From Rhabdophis nuchalis (lineage: Eukaryota; Chordata; Lepidosauria; Squamata; Natricidae): 64,000 bases of DNA. A program made the position numbers and the translations under genes. Below are positions 36,430 to 46,929 of the stretch, piece by piece. Position 1 is the stretch's first letter; every line of letters begins with the position of its first letter. The DNA lies in contig CM077646.1 in NCBI GenBank assembly GCA_039707465.1, positions 78,330,715 to 78,394,714 on the forward strand, written 5' to 3'. The notes below the pieces were generated by a model. It was not told the origin of the DNA. It saw nothing but the letters and a program-made list of their open reading frames with translations, and did not search any database.

Positions 36430-37240
36430 ATGTGGAATATAGTGAATAAGAATAAAGCTGCACTCATGAAATTGTTTTATAGATTGGAATAAATGCTATT
36501 TGATGGAAGGGCAAGTGTCTGCATGATTGGAGGCACAGGATTATGGCTGAGTTATATTTTGGCTCATTGAAGCTAATTTTAAAGATTTGATTAAGATTTT
36601 TTTTCTGTTTTATCTCATTGTTATGTATTTACACAAAAAGCTGTATACTTCCTGGAGGTTTTTGATCTTTTAAAGAGTTTTCTTTAGAATAACATTAATG
36701 GGCTATTGATATCTGCTTCTTTGGCAATAAAACATAAATCATCTGTAGAACTGGAGAGCTTCTTGATTATCTGGTTTTCAACTTGCAACAACATTTTAGA
36801 TTATCTTGTGTGCTTATATGTTGCATACGCAACATTTTCTCTGTGATGTTTTTAGGTTAAGCAGTTTCTTCCACTTTCTCACTTAGGCTTAATTGGATAA
36901 ATTAGTCTCAGCTAAAATAAGAGAGAGAGAGGTGGGACAGGCAACAAAACTCCCAACTTTGATACTGCCCATTGCATCTAGAACTGTTAACATTTAGATC
37001 TTTGTTGGAAGCTTAAACTTCAAAAGATGGTAACTCTTACAGAACTTTGGTTTGTCTGAAGCCCAAGTAGAGGCTTGGGATGCAACATGCTGCTTCATGA
37101 ATGGATAGGTAAGAATTCAGAATAGCATATGTGCTGCTGTGCCAATGCAACATGGAAACATTTGTGTATAGCAAGTCTTGCAAGAATAGCTACCATAAAT
37201 ATTTTAATACCATCAAGCTCTATTTTGTACCTTAAATTGG
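36430..37240. other. No gene or repeat recognised
   Basis: AT-rich unique-looking sequence. Confidence 0.45.
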
Positions 37241-37244
37241 TTCT

Positions 37245-37590
37245 CCAAAACTGAACAGCTCAACAGGAGAATAATTAGAGAAGCCATCGATATAGAGAAA
37301 CAACCCCACAACATGAACAAACGTGATGATTCCTCCCGCCTGCTGGACATCTGGAAACTAGCACTGGCCAACAGATGAGCCCCACCCACAAGCCAAGCCG
37401 TTGAAATACAAAATAAGGAGGAACACACAGATAGTACCAATCGACACCAATCTACCAATCATGATGCAACTGCACAACCAATCAACCCACTCACAGCAAC
37501 AAAGCCAGCACTCCACGCCCCCCCCCCCCCCAGGATTTATGGAAGGGCGGCATCTGCGTAGCCACAGACGGAAGTCTGAAGATGGTGAGT
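37245..37590 (+). mobile_element. Penelope-like element C-terminal fragment
   Basis: The plus strand reads NRRIIREAIDIEKQPHNMN, then KRDDSSRLLDIWKLALANR and a stop. This resembles the end of the GIY-YIG endonuclease region of Penelope-like elements. The rest, including a C run (37519-37532) and GAAGTCTGAAGATGG, looks like its 3' part. Confidence 0.6.
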
Positions 37591-37599
37591 GATATATAT

Positions 37600-40500
37600 A
37601 TATATATAATCTATTGTGATCTGAGGCACTAAATTAAGTATCATATTCACTAAGCAAACCATGCACAAGTAACCACCTCTGGGTACAAAAGCATTGCAGT
37701 TATTATATATAAACATCTACCATAATAAAAGTAACTTTAGGGTATAATATTGCAGCTGTCTTTTCTGTACCCCACTTGTTAATGAAAAAATAATAATTCA
37801 GATTATTTATCATACCTGAAAGTATCAGTTCTTGATAATTTTACATTCTTGGTCTTTTAGTATAGCCGGTGCTATATAGGAAGCAATGTTTTGGTGAGTT
37901 TGGCTTGCCAAATTACAACTGGGTCATCAGATAACAATGATAACTAATTGACATTGGGAAAGGAAGACACGGAACAGGCATTATAATAGGCTGAAATGAC
38001 CTCTTTCTGATCATGCAAGAGAACAAAGCAAGAATGAATCAATGAGGTGGTTTTGAAATGACTGCCCTGCCAGGAAACACGTAATTTGGCTTTATTTCAG
38101 GCATGAGCCCAGGGAAAGAAATCTTAGGGAGAAAGGGCCTTTGGAAGTTATTCTTCCTTCCTTTTCAAACTACTGTGTAGCCAGGGAAACATAGTAGAAG
38201 CTCTTCTCTGCACCACACAGGATTAACCCAATGTGGCTGTGCCTAAGGCAGAACCAGCCTTTATGGTGCATAGCATGGCCAGTGATTTTGGCGCCTGACT
38301 GTAAAAAAATACATCCCAAGACAGCCTCTTCTTGAGAATGAAACTTCTGATAAATTAAGTAACTTGCTATCTGTTCTACAAGCTCAGTTTCTAGAGGCTG
38401 TCTTTCTACACTACGTAAGGGGATGGTTGGACACGAAGCCAAAATAACAGTACAATGATCACACAGTTCCACTGGACAGTACAAAATATCTTGTACCTTA
38501 TGGGGAAGCTTTGATGTCTAGAGAGTGGGAATGATGAAAGTGGACAATGATAAAAGCAGCAAAGCTCCACCTCTTTGTGCATATATTGTGACATCATATT
38601 CACAGAAAAGCGAGCAGGACTTGCACTATGACAGCACTGTCGTGGCTACCTGTACGGGGAGGGCTTATACATTCATGCACCTGCTAAGTTTCATGTACAG
38701 TAGCTGATACGGGGAAACTGCGAAGTCATTGAACTGCTCTATAGGGAAGCTGGATGCTGAAGATGCAAAGATAAGGAATAAGGTAAAGGAAACTTCTTAA
38801 CATTAAGGGTATTTGTTAAAACAGATCCTCTCTAAAACTTAATACTGTGAGGTTTACTCTACACATAGACCTTTTGGAGAAGGGATCAGACTTGTACTAA
38901 CAATGGGATAAATAGCAGCTGTCTTAGTTATAAAACATCCCAAATGTTTGCTGCATTTCTATGGCACAGTGGATCAAAATGAGTTAGTTTCATTGTAGTC
39001 TAGCATAGTGCGTATTTAGTTTATAGTTCAGGTCAGTTGAATAAACTGCTTTTCAATTAGACATAGAGATACATGTTGTGAGAATGCAGATTTATAATCA
39101 ACTGCAGGGGTTAATCACAGAGTATTTGCTTCTGAGTTATAAATCACCCTTGCCAGGAATGAGCAAGCTTACTGCATTTTTCCATAGATCTAAGGACATT
39201 GTGCCTGCTGAATACTAAGCCTTTCCCCTCTAATTTCCGTGATGGTTTGAGATGCAGTGTGCTTTTTGCACGGAGAAAAAAAAGATCCAGTCCGTAGAGA
39301 TGCCTATAGGGTTTGCGTCATGCCTTCTCCCCTCAAGTTGCTCAGCTTGCCCTATTTACTGCATTGTGAGTTGAGGGAACAAACAACTTCAAAATGGAAT
39401 GAAAATGAAATGAGTCACAAAAGGGAAAGATCGGGTATTTGCCTAGAAAATTAGAGCATGACCAAAACCTAAGATTTCTTCCAATCCTGTGGCGGTGGCA
39501 TTGCCGCTCCCTTACAAAGGTTTTCAGTTAGGATGCTTCTATATGTGGCAGGTTTAGCCCATCTCAGATATTGTGCAACACCAAAACAGAACAATGTGAT
39601 TTAACAGGACATGTCAATCTATCTACCTTCTAGTCAGTATACCCTCTCCCCCAAAATGCCTGATGTTGCTTCTATTTGGCAAACATGATTGCAAAGAAGT
39701 CCTGTAAAAACAGCACTGATCAAAACAATTTGATTTTTATGCTACTTTTCTCCCTAATGGGTGTCAGTGTACAGAACAATGAAAATCATCAACAAATAAC
39801 CAGTGCAAAAAGACAACAAAATGATTAACATTAAAACAATGTTCATATTTTTAAAAAGATCTGGAACAATTCTTGTTGTTCTGGAACAATCATCCCCCAA
39901 AATATCCTAGGTAAAGCTTTTATACGGATATGTTACTTTTCAGTAGAGCCAAAAGAATTTTGCTGAATTTTGTTAAAGCAGCAACTCTGCCATCTTCTTC
40001 CACCACACAAGGAGTGCAGAAAACACAAAAAGTTATGTTATTTTAGGGCCTGACAAAAAAAAAAAGTTAACCTTTGCATCCCTCCCTGGAATTTAAACTA
40101 GAACAATGAAATCTGAGGTATCTTGTTTTCGTTCTGCATTAAGGTAATGCTGGATCAAAAAAGATCAGCCTTTAACTGGAACCATTTCCTGAAAAATGCT
40201 GGGCGAGTCTCAGTAGTCAATCATAAAATATCTTTAAAAGTGATAAAATATACTAATAGGTCACTGAGGAAGAAGTTACTAGCAAGCTACTTCTAAAGAT
40301 GTTTCTAAGAAAATGTAGGATTTTGTCCCTGAAGTAATCAAAACTAGACTGGTGTAGACTGTTGACTAGATTATAACAAAAGGAACAGGTTGTTGGCAAG
40401 ACAATCTTTTCCAGTCCTTGTCCAGTTCAGATTAATTATTCTTTCTTCAAAGAATAGCATCACAAAGAAGCTCTGTTTGCACAATACACTTGCCCTTGAA

Positions 40501-40930
40501 CTCTAGAATTTCCTGAATTTGCTGGTCACACTTTGGGGATTCAGTACACCATGCGAATTCAAACTTAGGACGTAGAAAACAAGATGTTAACTTGAAAATA
40601 CAGCCTTTTGGTTGAAATGGAAATCCTCTGCTCGCTAATACATTTCTGGACTCTTAGAAAAGGTAGAAATATTTGGTTAAATGCTGAATTAAATAAACAA
40701 ATATTCCAGGTGAAGAGGTTTCTATTTGATAATAAAATTGACCCATCATAATATAGACAAATATTTATTTAATATAGTATACTTGTTAAATAGGGATGGG
40801 AAAGTTTACAACTATTTGTAGACTTTTTATGTAAAGGGGAGGGTTTTTTTCCCCCAAACATCCAAACTGGGTGGATTCCATATGTTTAAAATTAAATTTT
40901 ATTTGATAATTGGGTTATTTTTTTCCTTTT
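37600..40930. other. No gene recognised
   Basis: Intergenic. The frames at 38170-38484 and 39257-39454 have no family likeness. An old LINE-type 3' end may lie near 39725-39850. Confidence 0.4.
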
Positions 40931-40931
40931 T

Positions 40932-40956
40932 TGATGTATGGGTTTCCCATACATCA
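40932..40956. repeat. Inverted repeat, 11-bp arms
   Basis: TGATGTATGGG, a TTT loop, then CCCATACATCA: a perfect stem. Confidence 0.95.
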
Positions 40957-40966
40957 TATATATTTC

Positions 40967-41016
40967 AATATATGATTGAAATACAAAATTGAAATTTTGT
41001 ATTTCAATCATATATT
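40967..41016. repeat. Perfect hairpin, 23-bp arms, 4-nt loop
   Basis: The arm at 40967-40989 contains ATGATTGAAATACAAAAT. The loop is TGAA and the arm at 40994-41016 is its exact complement. AT-rich. Confidence 0.95.
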
Positions 41017-41734
41017 TCATTTAAATATATATTTAAAAAAAGAACTAATTGAAATCTGGACTCAAAAGCAGATGCTAAAATATTACCTTAGGAACTTTCT
41101 GAATGGCTTTAGTTGGGCTATCAACTTTTTTCTATGAGGTTTACCTTTCACCTGCTTATTTTCAATTCCCATTAATGGAGGTCCCATAGAAATTTTATAT
41201 AAGATATTGAAACATCCCCAAATCTTGAATTAAATCCAGGCAGGTGGGCCTGAATGGATAAAGGAGAAATTAACTAAATACCTGTTAAGATGTTAAAAGA
41301 CACGTGAACAAACTCCACAGGTACACTCAGAAAAGATCAGAAAACAGTGTCAAGCTTCTAAATATTTTGGTTTCAGGTGAGTTTAATAAACAATGAAAGT
41401 GTTATACATTCACATGATAAATCTAATCATAGGCTAAGAAAATCCAGGAATTAGTAAACCAAAATAGTTCCTGGCTCTAAAGCTACAACTTGTAGACCAC
41501 ATTATTAAAAGGAATGTTTTAAATATTTAGATCAGTTTGGATCAAAATGATTGAGAGAAAGAAGATTAAAGTGTTTTGCAAAGACCTCAGGCAGGGGCAG
41601 GGCACAACAAATGTCACCTGAAGTAATCTTCAGGTGTGCTTGTTTTGGTTTAATAGGCACCCATCTTCTCAGTTTCCTGCCACTTCTGAGTATAAAAGAA
41701 GGATTATCACATTAAAAAGACTGATTCTAGGTCC

Positions 41735-43095
41735 ACATTCTGCCTCTTCATGGCAATATCTATCTTGCCATCAGACTTAAGCCTAAATCTTCAGTAGATT
41801 TCACCCCAAATTGGATTTTCCCATGTATTTTACAAGAAAATGAAGGCAGGATTGAAAAGTCAGCAACCTGCTAAGCATACCAATGTCCTATGAATCCATT
41901 GTTACTGTCCATTTTACTCACTGAATTCATGAAGACCTAACACTAATCCTAAATGGATTTGCCCCCAATGGGATTTTACTTTGTATTTTATCAGGAAATG
42001 TAGTTTAAACAGGCTTGAAAACTCACCATGCTCCTAAGCATACCAATGTAATAGAATAGAATAGAATAGAATAGAATAGTTGGAAAGGACCTTGGAGGTC
42101 TTCTACTCCAAACCCAAACTAGTACAAACTAGTTGTGCTTAGGCAGGAAACCCTATACCATTTCAGACAAATGGTTATCCAATCTCTTCTTAAAAATATT
42201 TGGCAATGCCCATTTTATTCTACAAATTCATGGAAACCTAACCCTAAGTGAATTCCCCCACAATGAGATTATCCCATATATTTAACCAGGAAAGGTAGCT
42301 AAAACAGTCTTGAAAAACAGAGCCCTACTAAACATGCCTATTGACTGTGAATTTGATGGCAATATCCATTTTGCTCTCTGAATTCATGGAGACCTAATCC
42401 TAAATCCACCCCCTCCCTTGGGATTTTCCTATGTATTTACTAGGGAACATATAAAGGAAGGCTCGAAAGGTTATCACTCGCCTAAGCATTTTCTGAGCTA
42501 TGAATCCATTTTGCTCTCCAAATTAATGGAGACCTAATCCTATACCAAAGCAGGTTTTCCCACCAATGGGATTTTCCCATGTATTTTATCAGGAAAAGCA
42601 GACTTGAAAGATCTCTGCCCTCTACACATACTGATGCCTTATGAATCTGTTCACAATGTCCTTTTAGCTCTATGAATTCCTGGAGAACTAACCCTAAGTC
42701 TAAGTGGGTTTTTGCTCTAATGGGATTTTCCCATGCATTTTACCAGGAAACAGAGATAAGGCAGGCTCAAAAGGTCATCACCCTCCTAAGCATTTTCTGA
42801 GCTACGAATCCATTGGCGATGTCCATTTTGCTCTTCGAATTTGTGGCAGCCTAACCCTAAGTGGGTTTTCCCCCCCAATGGGATTTACCCATGTATTTTA
42901 TCAGTAAATGTAGATAAGGACGCTTCAAGAGGCCATTGTCGTCTTAAGCATTTCTCTCATCCATCAATATATTGGCAATATCCATTTTGCTCCATGAGTA
43001 CATGGAGACCTAATCTTAACTCCAAGCGGGATTTCCTCCTAATGGGATTTTCCCATATATTTTATCAGCAAACGTACATAAGGCAATATTTAGGT
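41735..43095 (+). repeat. Diverged tandem satellite, about 155-bp period, 8 units
   Basis: The motif TGGGATTTTCCCATGTATTTT recurs (GGATTT at 41813, 41971, 42266, 42421, 42569, 42723, 42881 and 43045). Each is followed by AGGAAA, CTTGAAA, CTAAGCAT, ATGAATCCATT, TCCATTTTGCTC, GAATTCATGGAGACCTAA and CCTAAGT in the same order. Spacing is 148-164 bp, apart from unit 2-3, which holds a CR1 insertion. Confidence 0.92.
42046..42199 (-). mobile_element. CR1 3' end inserted in the satellite
   Basis: (AATAG) pentamers, then TTGGAAAGGACCTTGGAGG, ACCCTATACCATTTCAGAC and TATCCAATCTCTTCTTAA: a minus-strand, 5'-truncated CR1 with its pentamer tail. Confidence 0.88.
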
Positions 43096-43639
43096 TTCTG
43101 CTCTCCTAAAAATATCTCTGAGGAAGTTTTCCTGGGAAGTCCACAAGTATGTCCAAGTCCACTAGGAAGTTCACATCAATGCAATATGATGCTTAGCCTT
43201 TTTTTCTCCCCATATGAAATGGAGTTGATATCCTACTCTAAGCAATCAACGGATTTGTTGAATTTATAGTGTTATCTTTGGCAAAGTATTTATCTATATA
43301 AATAAAAATGTAAAATAGTTTGTACAAAGCCACTAATCTCAAAAACTACTGAACCGATCTGCCTCAAATTTTGACACAATGTTGCCAAGGACTTCCGATA
43401 ATAGAATACCTACTCATTTTGTGCCTAGCATACGTGTATCGTGTGCAAAGTATACAAATGTAAAATGTACCCACTGATCATGTTTTCACCTCCCTGTAGC
43501 CCCGCCCATCAGGCTGCTTTTCAACTGTCATTGTTGGAAGAGGTCTCATATGGAGGCCTCTGAGGGCCAAAAGAAAGCACTGAGATAGCAAACTCCCAGG
43601 TGGCCCATAGAGAGAGAGAGAAATACAGTTTAATAAGAG

Positions 43640-43985
43640 AGGGACTAGGTGAGACATGATAGTAGCCTTCCAATATCTCAGGGGTTGCCCCAAAGAAGAG
43701 GGAGTCAAGCTATTCTCCAAGGCACCTGAGGGCAGAACAAGAAGCAATGGGTGGAAATTAATCAAGGAGAGAAGCAACTTAGAACTGAGGAGAAATTTCC
43801 TGACATAGAACAATTAACCAGTGGAACAACCTGCCTCCAGAAGTTGTGAATGCCCCAACACTGCAAGTCTTTAAGAAGATGTTGGATAGCCATTTGCCTG
43901 AAATGGTATAGGGCTTCCTGCCTAGGCAGGGAGTTGGACTAGATGACCTCCAAGGGCCCTTCCAACTCTGCTATTGTATTATTGC
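43640..43985 (+). mobile_element. CR1 3' segment carried in Helitron
   Basis: GAGACATGATAGTAGCCTTCC, CCAGTGGAACAACCTGCC, AGTCTTTAAGAAGATG and GGAGTTGGACTAGATGACC: the CR1 ORF2 end and 3' tail, at the same position as in the 20317 copy. Confidence 0.88.
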
Positions 43986-43989
43986 ATTA

Positions 43990-44160
43990 CAGTAGGTAGG
44001 TAGATAGGGGAATAGATAGAGAGGGACAAATAAGGTAGGTAGGTAGGTAGGTAGGTAGGTAGGTAGGTAGGTGGATAGGGTGATAGAGAGGGAGAAATAC
44101 AGTTGGTAGGTAGGTAGAGGGATAGATAGAGAGGGAGAAATACAGTAGGTAGGTAGGTTG
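43990..44160 (+). repeat. (TAGG)n array within Helitron
   Basis: TAGG blocks separated by GGGATAGATAGAGAGGGA units. Confidence 0.9.
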
Positions 44161-44454
44161 GGGGTTATATGGTGGTTGTGTGTATGTGTGCAGGTGTAGA
44201 TCTACACACAGATTGGTTGGCCATTTAACCAGACTGGGCCACAGCAACGCGTGGCTGGGTATAGCTAGTATTCCTATAAAACTGCCATATTTACAAACTT
44301 CTGCTGAAGCAAGCTCTTTGCTGACTAGGTGAGGAAGACATTCCTTTTATTTGTCTTGACATCTCCCACTGCTTACTTTTGTTGTGTGTCTCTAGATTTT
44401 ACTGTTTTCATGAAATAAGACAAAAAACTTAATTTTTTTCCATGCCATGCATAA

Positions 44455-44690
44455 TTTGATGTAACCAATGGAACAGCTTCAGAAGTTGTGGGTGCTTCAT
44501 CACTGGAGGTCTTTAAGAAGAGACTTGGACAATCACTTGTCTAACATAGTATAGTCTTTATTGTTATCGTGAAAAATAAATACAACAAAATTGGTTGTAT
44601 AGAAAATGGTATAGGATCTCCTGCTTGATCAGGGGGATGGACTAGAAGACCTCCAAGGTCCCTTCCAGCTCTATTCTGATTGATCGATAA
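44455..44690 (+). mobile_element. CR1 3' end with a small LINE-tail insertion
   Basis: AATGGAACAGCTTCAGAAGTT, GAGGTCTTTAAGAAGAGACTT and GGACTAGAAGACCTCCAAGG are CR1. At about 44544-44602 it is interrupted by TCTTTATTGTTATCGTG, the tail type of the L2/Rex1-like LINE at 7478. Confidence 0.75.
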
Positions 44691-45130
44691 TTTCCTTTTT
44701 CTAACTAAAAAATGCCAGATGTTGATTTTTCAAAAGTGCGGCACCATCAAAAAAAAAAAATTCAGCTTGGCTAACATATGGCTGATATGGCTTAGTATGT
44801 TTGTGATTACTTTATGATCCGATGTCACGTGAACCTAGAAAATTGGATCCAGTAAATAATGATTCGGTTAAACAAAGCCATTGGTAATTTCAGAAGCATT
44901 TTGAGATTAGCAGCTGCAGTCACCCTGGTGCTTTTACTTAATAGTGGAGAGCTCAGTGCTGCTAGCATGTTGTATTGCATCTGAATGTTTAAAAGCAACA
45001 ACCTACAACTGGTTTTACTAACAACTTCTTTTCAATTAGATATAAACTAAGACTTCATCGATTTTTAGAGTTCCTCTCCCTCCCTCCCTGCCCTGCCATA
45101 TCACCAGCTGTTAAAAATAAATGTGCAGCC

Positions 45131-45410
45131 CAGAGGTGGTATTCAGCAGGTTCTGACCAGTTCTGGAGAACCAGTAGCGGAAATTTTGAGTAGTTAAAAC
45201 TGGTAAATATCACCTTTGACTGGCCCTGCCCCCATCTATTTTTTGCCTCCTGAGTCCCAGCTGGTCAGGAGGAAATGAGGATTTTGCAGTAACTTTCCCC
45301 TGGAGTGGGGAGGGAATGGAGATTTTACAGTATCCTTCCCCTGCCATGCCCCCCCCCCCCCCCAAGGCAACCACAGAACTGGTAGTAAAAAATTTTGAAT
45401 CCCACCACTG
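45131..45410. mobile_element. hAT element, family D
   Basis: Ends CAGAGGTGGTATTCAGC and TGAATCCCACCACTG. Flanks gtgcagcc and gcgcagcc match 7/8. Its interior matches the copy at 10548 in reverse. It lies just upstream of the BICD2 island. Confidence 0.85.
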
Positions 45411-45719
45411 GCGCAGCCATTTAAGCAACTGCAGAATTTTAGTTTAAATATTATCACAGGCTGTGCCAGCTACCAGTGCAAGAATGAACAATTCAAAAGG
45501 TATCCTGCAGTACGTCCGATTCCTCGTCCCCACGTCTCTACACGCGGACTCTACTACGAAGGGCCGCTAGGGGTCAGTATTCAAACGGACGGCGCTTTGA
45601 CACAACCGCACTTGCACTGAGGATAACAACAGCGCCGGGCTGCCAGATTGATTCTTCCTGTGCAAGAAAATTCCTTAAAGAGGCCGGAGCTTGCCATCCA
45701 TCTGGGCTTGCCTCCCTGT

Positions 45720-45738
45720 GCATTATGGGAATCGTAGT
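45720..45738 (-). promoter_or_regulatory. ZNF143/STAF-like binding site
   Basis: The minus strand reads ACTACGATTCCCATAATGC, close to the known SBS consensus ACTACAATTCCCANNATGC. Such sites are typical of vertebrate CpG-island promoters. Confidence 0.7.
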
Positions 45739-45779
45739 CTTCACAGGCCCCAGCTGGGCTCGGCTGCGAAGGAGCCGAG

Positions 45780-45798
45780 ACTACAAGTCCTACAATGC
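45780..45798 (+). promoter_or_regulatory. Second ZNF143/STAF-like site, opposite orientation
   Basis: The plus strand reads ACTACAAGTCCTACAATGC, a slightly weaker match to the same consensus. It lies about 40 bp from the first site and faces the other way. Confidence 0.6.
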
Positions 45799-46161
45799 CT
45801 CGGGCGCATCGGTTGGCCGTTCCTTTTGAATGATTTCACTGCGGTTTACATTCCCAGGGAGTTTCGCAGCCGCAGTCAGAGACTCGGGTGAGGGTGGGTG
45901 GGGGGGGAGAGACAGGAATCATGGTGTAAGCGCCGGGCGATCCTCCCCGGTTCATGGCACGCCGGGCAAGCGGCGCCGGAGAGGAGAGGACCATGGTGGT
46001 GGCCGAGGGGCTGGCGGGGTTCCGAAGGTGCTGAAGGGGCGGAGGGTGCTGCGGGGTCCGTCCTCCTCCTGCTTTGCTCTCCCTGCCGCATTTCCTTCCT
46101 TTTTGCCGGTCTGGAAACCCCCCCACCCCCACCCTCTGGGCCGCCTCCGCCTGCTGCGAAG

Positions 46162-46401
46162 ATGTCTCTCGCCGTGGAAGAGGAAGAATACGCCAAGCTG
46201 GTGATGGAGTCGGAACCCGAGTGGCTGCGCGCCGAGATCAAGCGGCTCTTCCAGGAGCTGGCCGAAACCACCCGGGAGAAGATCCAGGCTGCCGAGTACG
46301 GGCTGGTGGTCTTGGAAGAGAAGCAGCAGCTCAAGCAGCACTACGAGGAGCTGGAGCTGGAGTACGAGACCATCCGCACCGAGATGGAGCAGCTGAAGGA
46401 G
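46162..46401 (+). CDS. BICD2: BICD2 coding exon 1 (N-terminus of dynein adaptor)
   Basis: The exon encodes 80 residues starting [20 protein letters not shown] and ending EMEQLKE. BICD2 is a coiled-coil adaptor that links dynein-dynactin to cargo such as Rab6 vesicles and nuclear-pore RanBP2. The AAEYG motif (residues 43-47) is the CC1 box, which in this family contacts the dynein light intermediate chain; the remainder is heptad-rich and acidic, as expected for the start of CC1. The acidic EEEEYA leader and WLRAE segment fit BICD2 better than BICD1. The ATG has A at -3 (GAAGATG). The reading frame stays open about 260 nt upstream, but that stretch has no recognisable family sequence, so this start is preferred. 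The exon ends in phase 0 at GAG followed by GTGAGG. Later exons lie beyond the window. Confidence 0.93.
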
Positions 46402-46407
46402 GTGAGG
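46402..46407 (+). other. BICD2: BICD2 intron 1 splice donor
   Basis: GTGAGG follows codon 80 directly and matches the vertebrate donor consensus. Homology to BICD proteins stops here, although the frame stays open to 46680. Confidence 0.88.
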
Positions 46408-46783
46408 GGGGCACGGACTGCGCCGGGCTGTCTGTCTGTCTGTCTGGCGGCAGAAGCGGCTCCTTCTGCAGCAGGGGCGGCAGGCATAGCAAGGCCGATT
46501 GGGGAGCGGGATGGGGTGGTGGGTGGACACAGGCAGGAAGCGCTTGGAGAATTTGGCCAGCCAAGCTTTGGGCCGATCGCGCACGCTTTTTTGGGGCGGC
46601 CAGGCTTTGGCTTCGCGCAGAGATTTCTTGAGGGTTGGTTTTTGTTTTTGTTTTACTCTTTGACAAGGGAAGAGCCGTGAGGATAGGGACTGCGGGCAGA
46701 TGAGCTGAGTGCCTGGCTAGCGGGGTGGATACATAGTGAGGTTTGCAAATCCAACCCCTCCCCTGCTTAAATGCCCCTTAGAT

Positions 46784-46918
46784 CAGGGGTCTCCAACCGT
46801 GGCAACTTAAAACCTGAAGGACTTCAGCTCCCAGAATTCCCCAGCCAGCTTTGCTGGCTGGGGAATTCTGGGAGTTGAAGTCCTCCAGGCTTTAAGTTGC
46901 CACGGTTGGAGACCCCTA
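46784..46918. mobile_element. Palindromic hAT MITE, diverged family A
   Basis: Starts CAGGGGTCTCCAACCGTGG and ends CCACGGTTGGAGACCCCTA. Flanks ccttagat and tcttagat match 7/8. It lies in BICD2 intron 1, about 380 bp after the exon. Confidence 0.93.
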
Positions 46919-46929
46919 TCTTAGATAGC

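Larger units (their letters stand above)
43293..44268 (+). mobile_element. Helitron-like element carrying a CR1 piece
   Basis: The 5' end TCTATATAAATAAAAATG follows an A. The 3' end has the hairpin-forming GCCACAGCAACGCGTGGC and terminates GGGTATAGCTAG before T. The A/T insertion, the TC start and the CTAG end match Helitron rules. It contains a CR1 segment and a TAGG array, but no Rep/helicase, so it is non-autonomous. Confidence 0.75.
45520..46600 (+). promoter_or_regulatory. BICD2: CpG island promoter and 5'UTR region of BICD2
   Basis: GC-rich, CpG-dense sequence surrounds the first exon, in sharp contrast to the AT-rich flanks. It contains CGCC/GGCG runs, two ZNF143-like sites and no obvious TATA box near the ATG. 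The transcription start cannot be placed from sequence alone; it probably lies between 45740 and 46100. Confidence 0.8.

Noticed and set aside
41735..43095. Satellite units as a possible multi-exon or repeat-protein gene
   Set aside because: No frame stays open through successive units; frames at 42704-43269 break with unit length changes.
45876..46584. Long minus-strand frames across the BICD2 island
   Set aside because: Shadow frames of GC-rich DNA with no recognisable protein features.
45898..46680. 260-codon frame that includes BICD2 exon 1 and extends it upstream
   Set aside because: The upstream 88 residues have no BICD likeness and are typical of open GC-rich 5'UTR; the downstream part reads through the splice donor.
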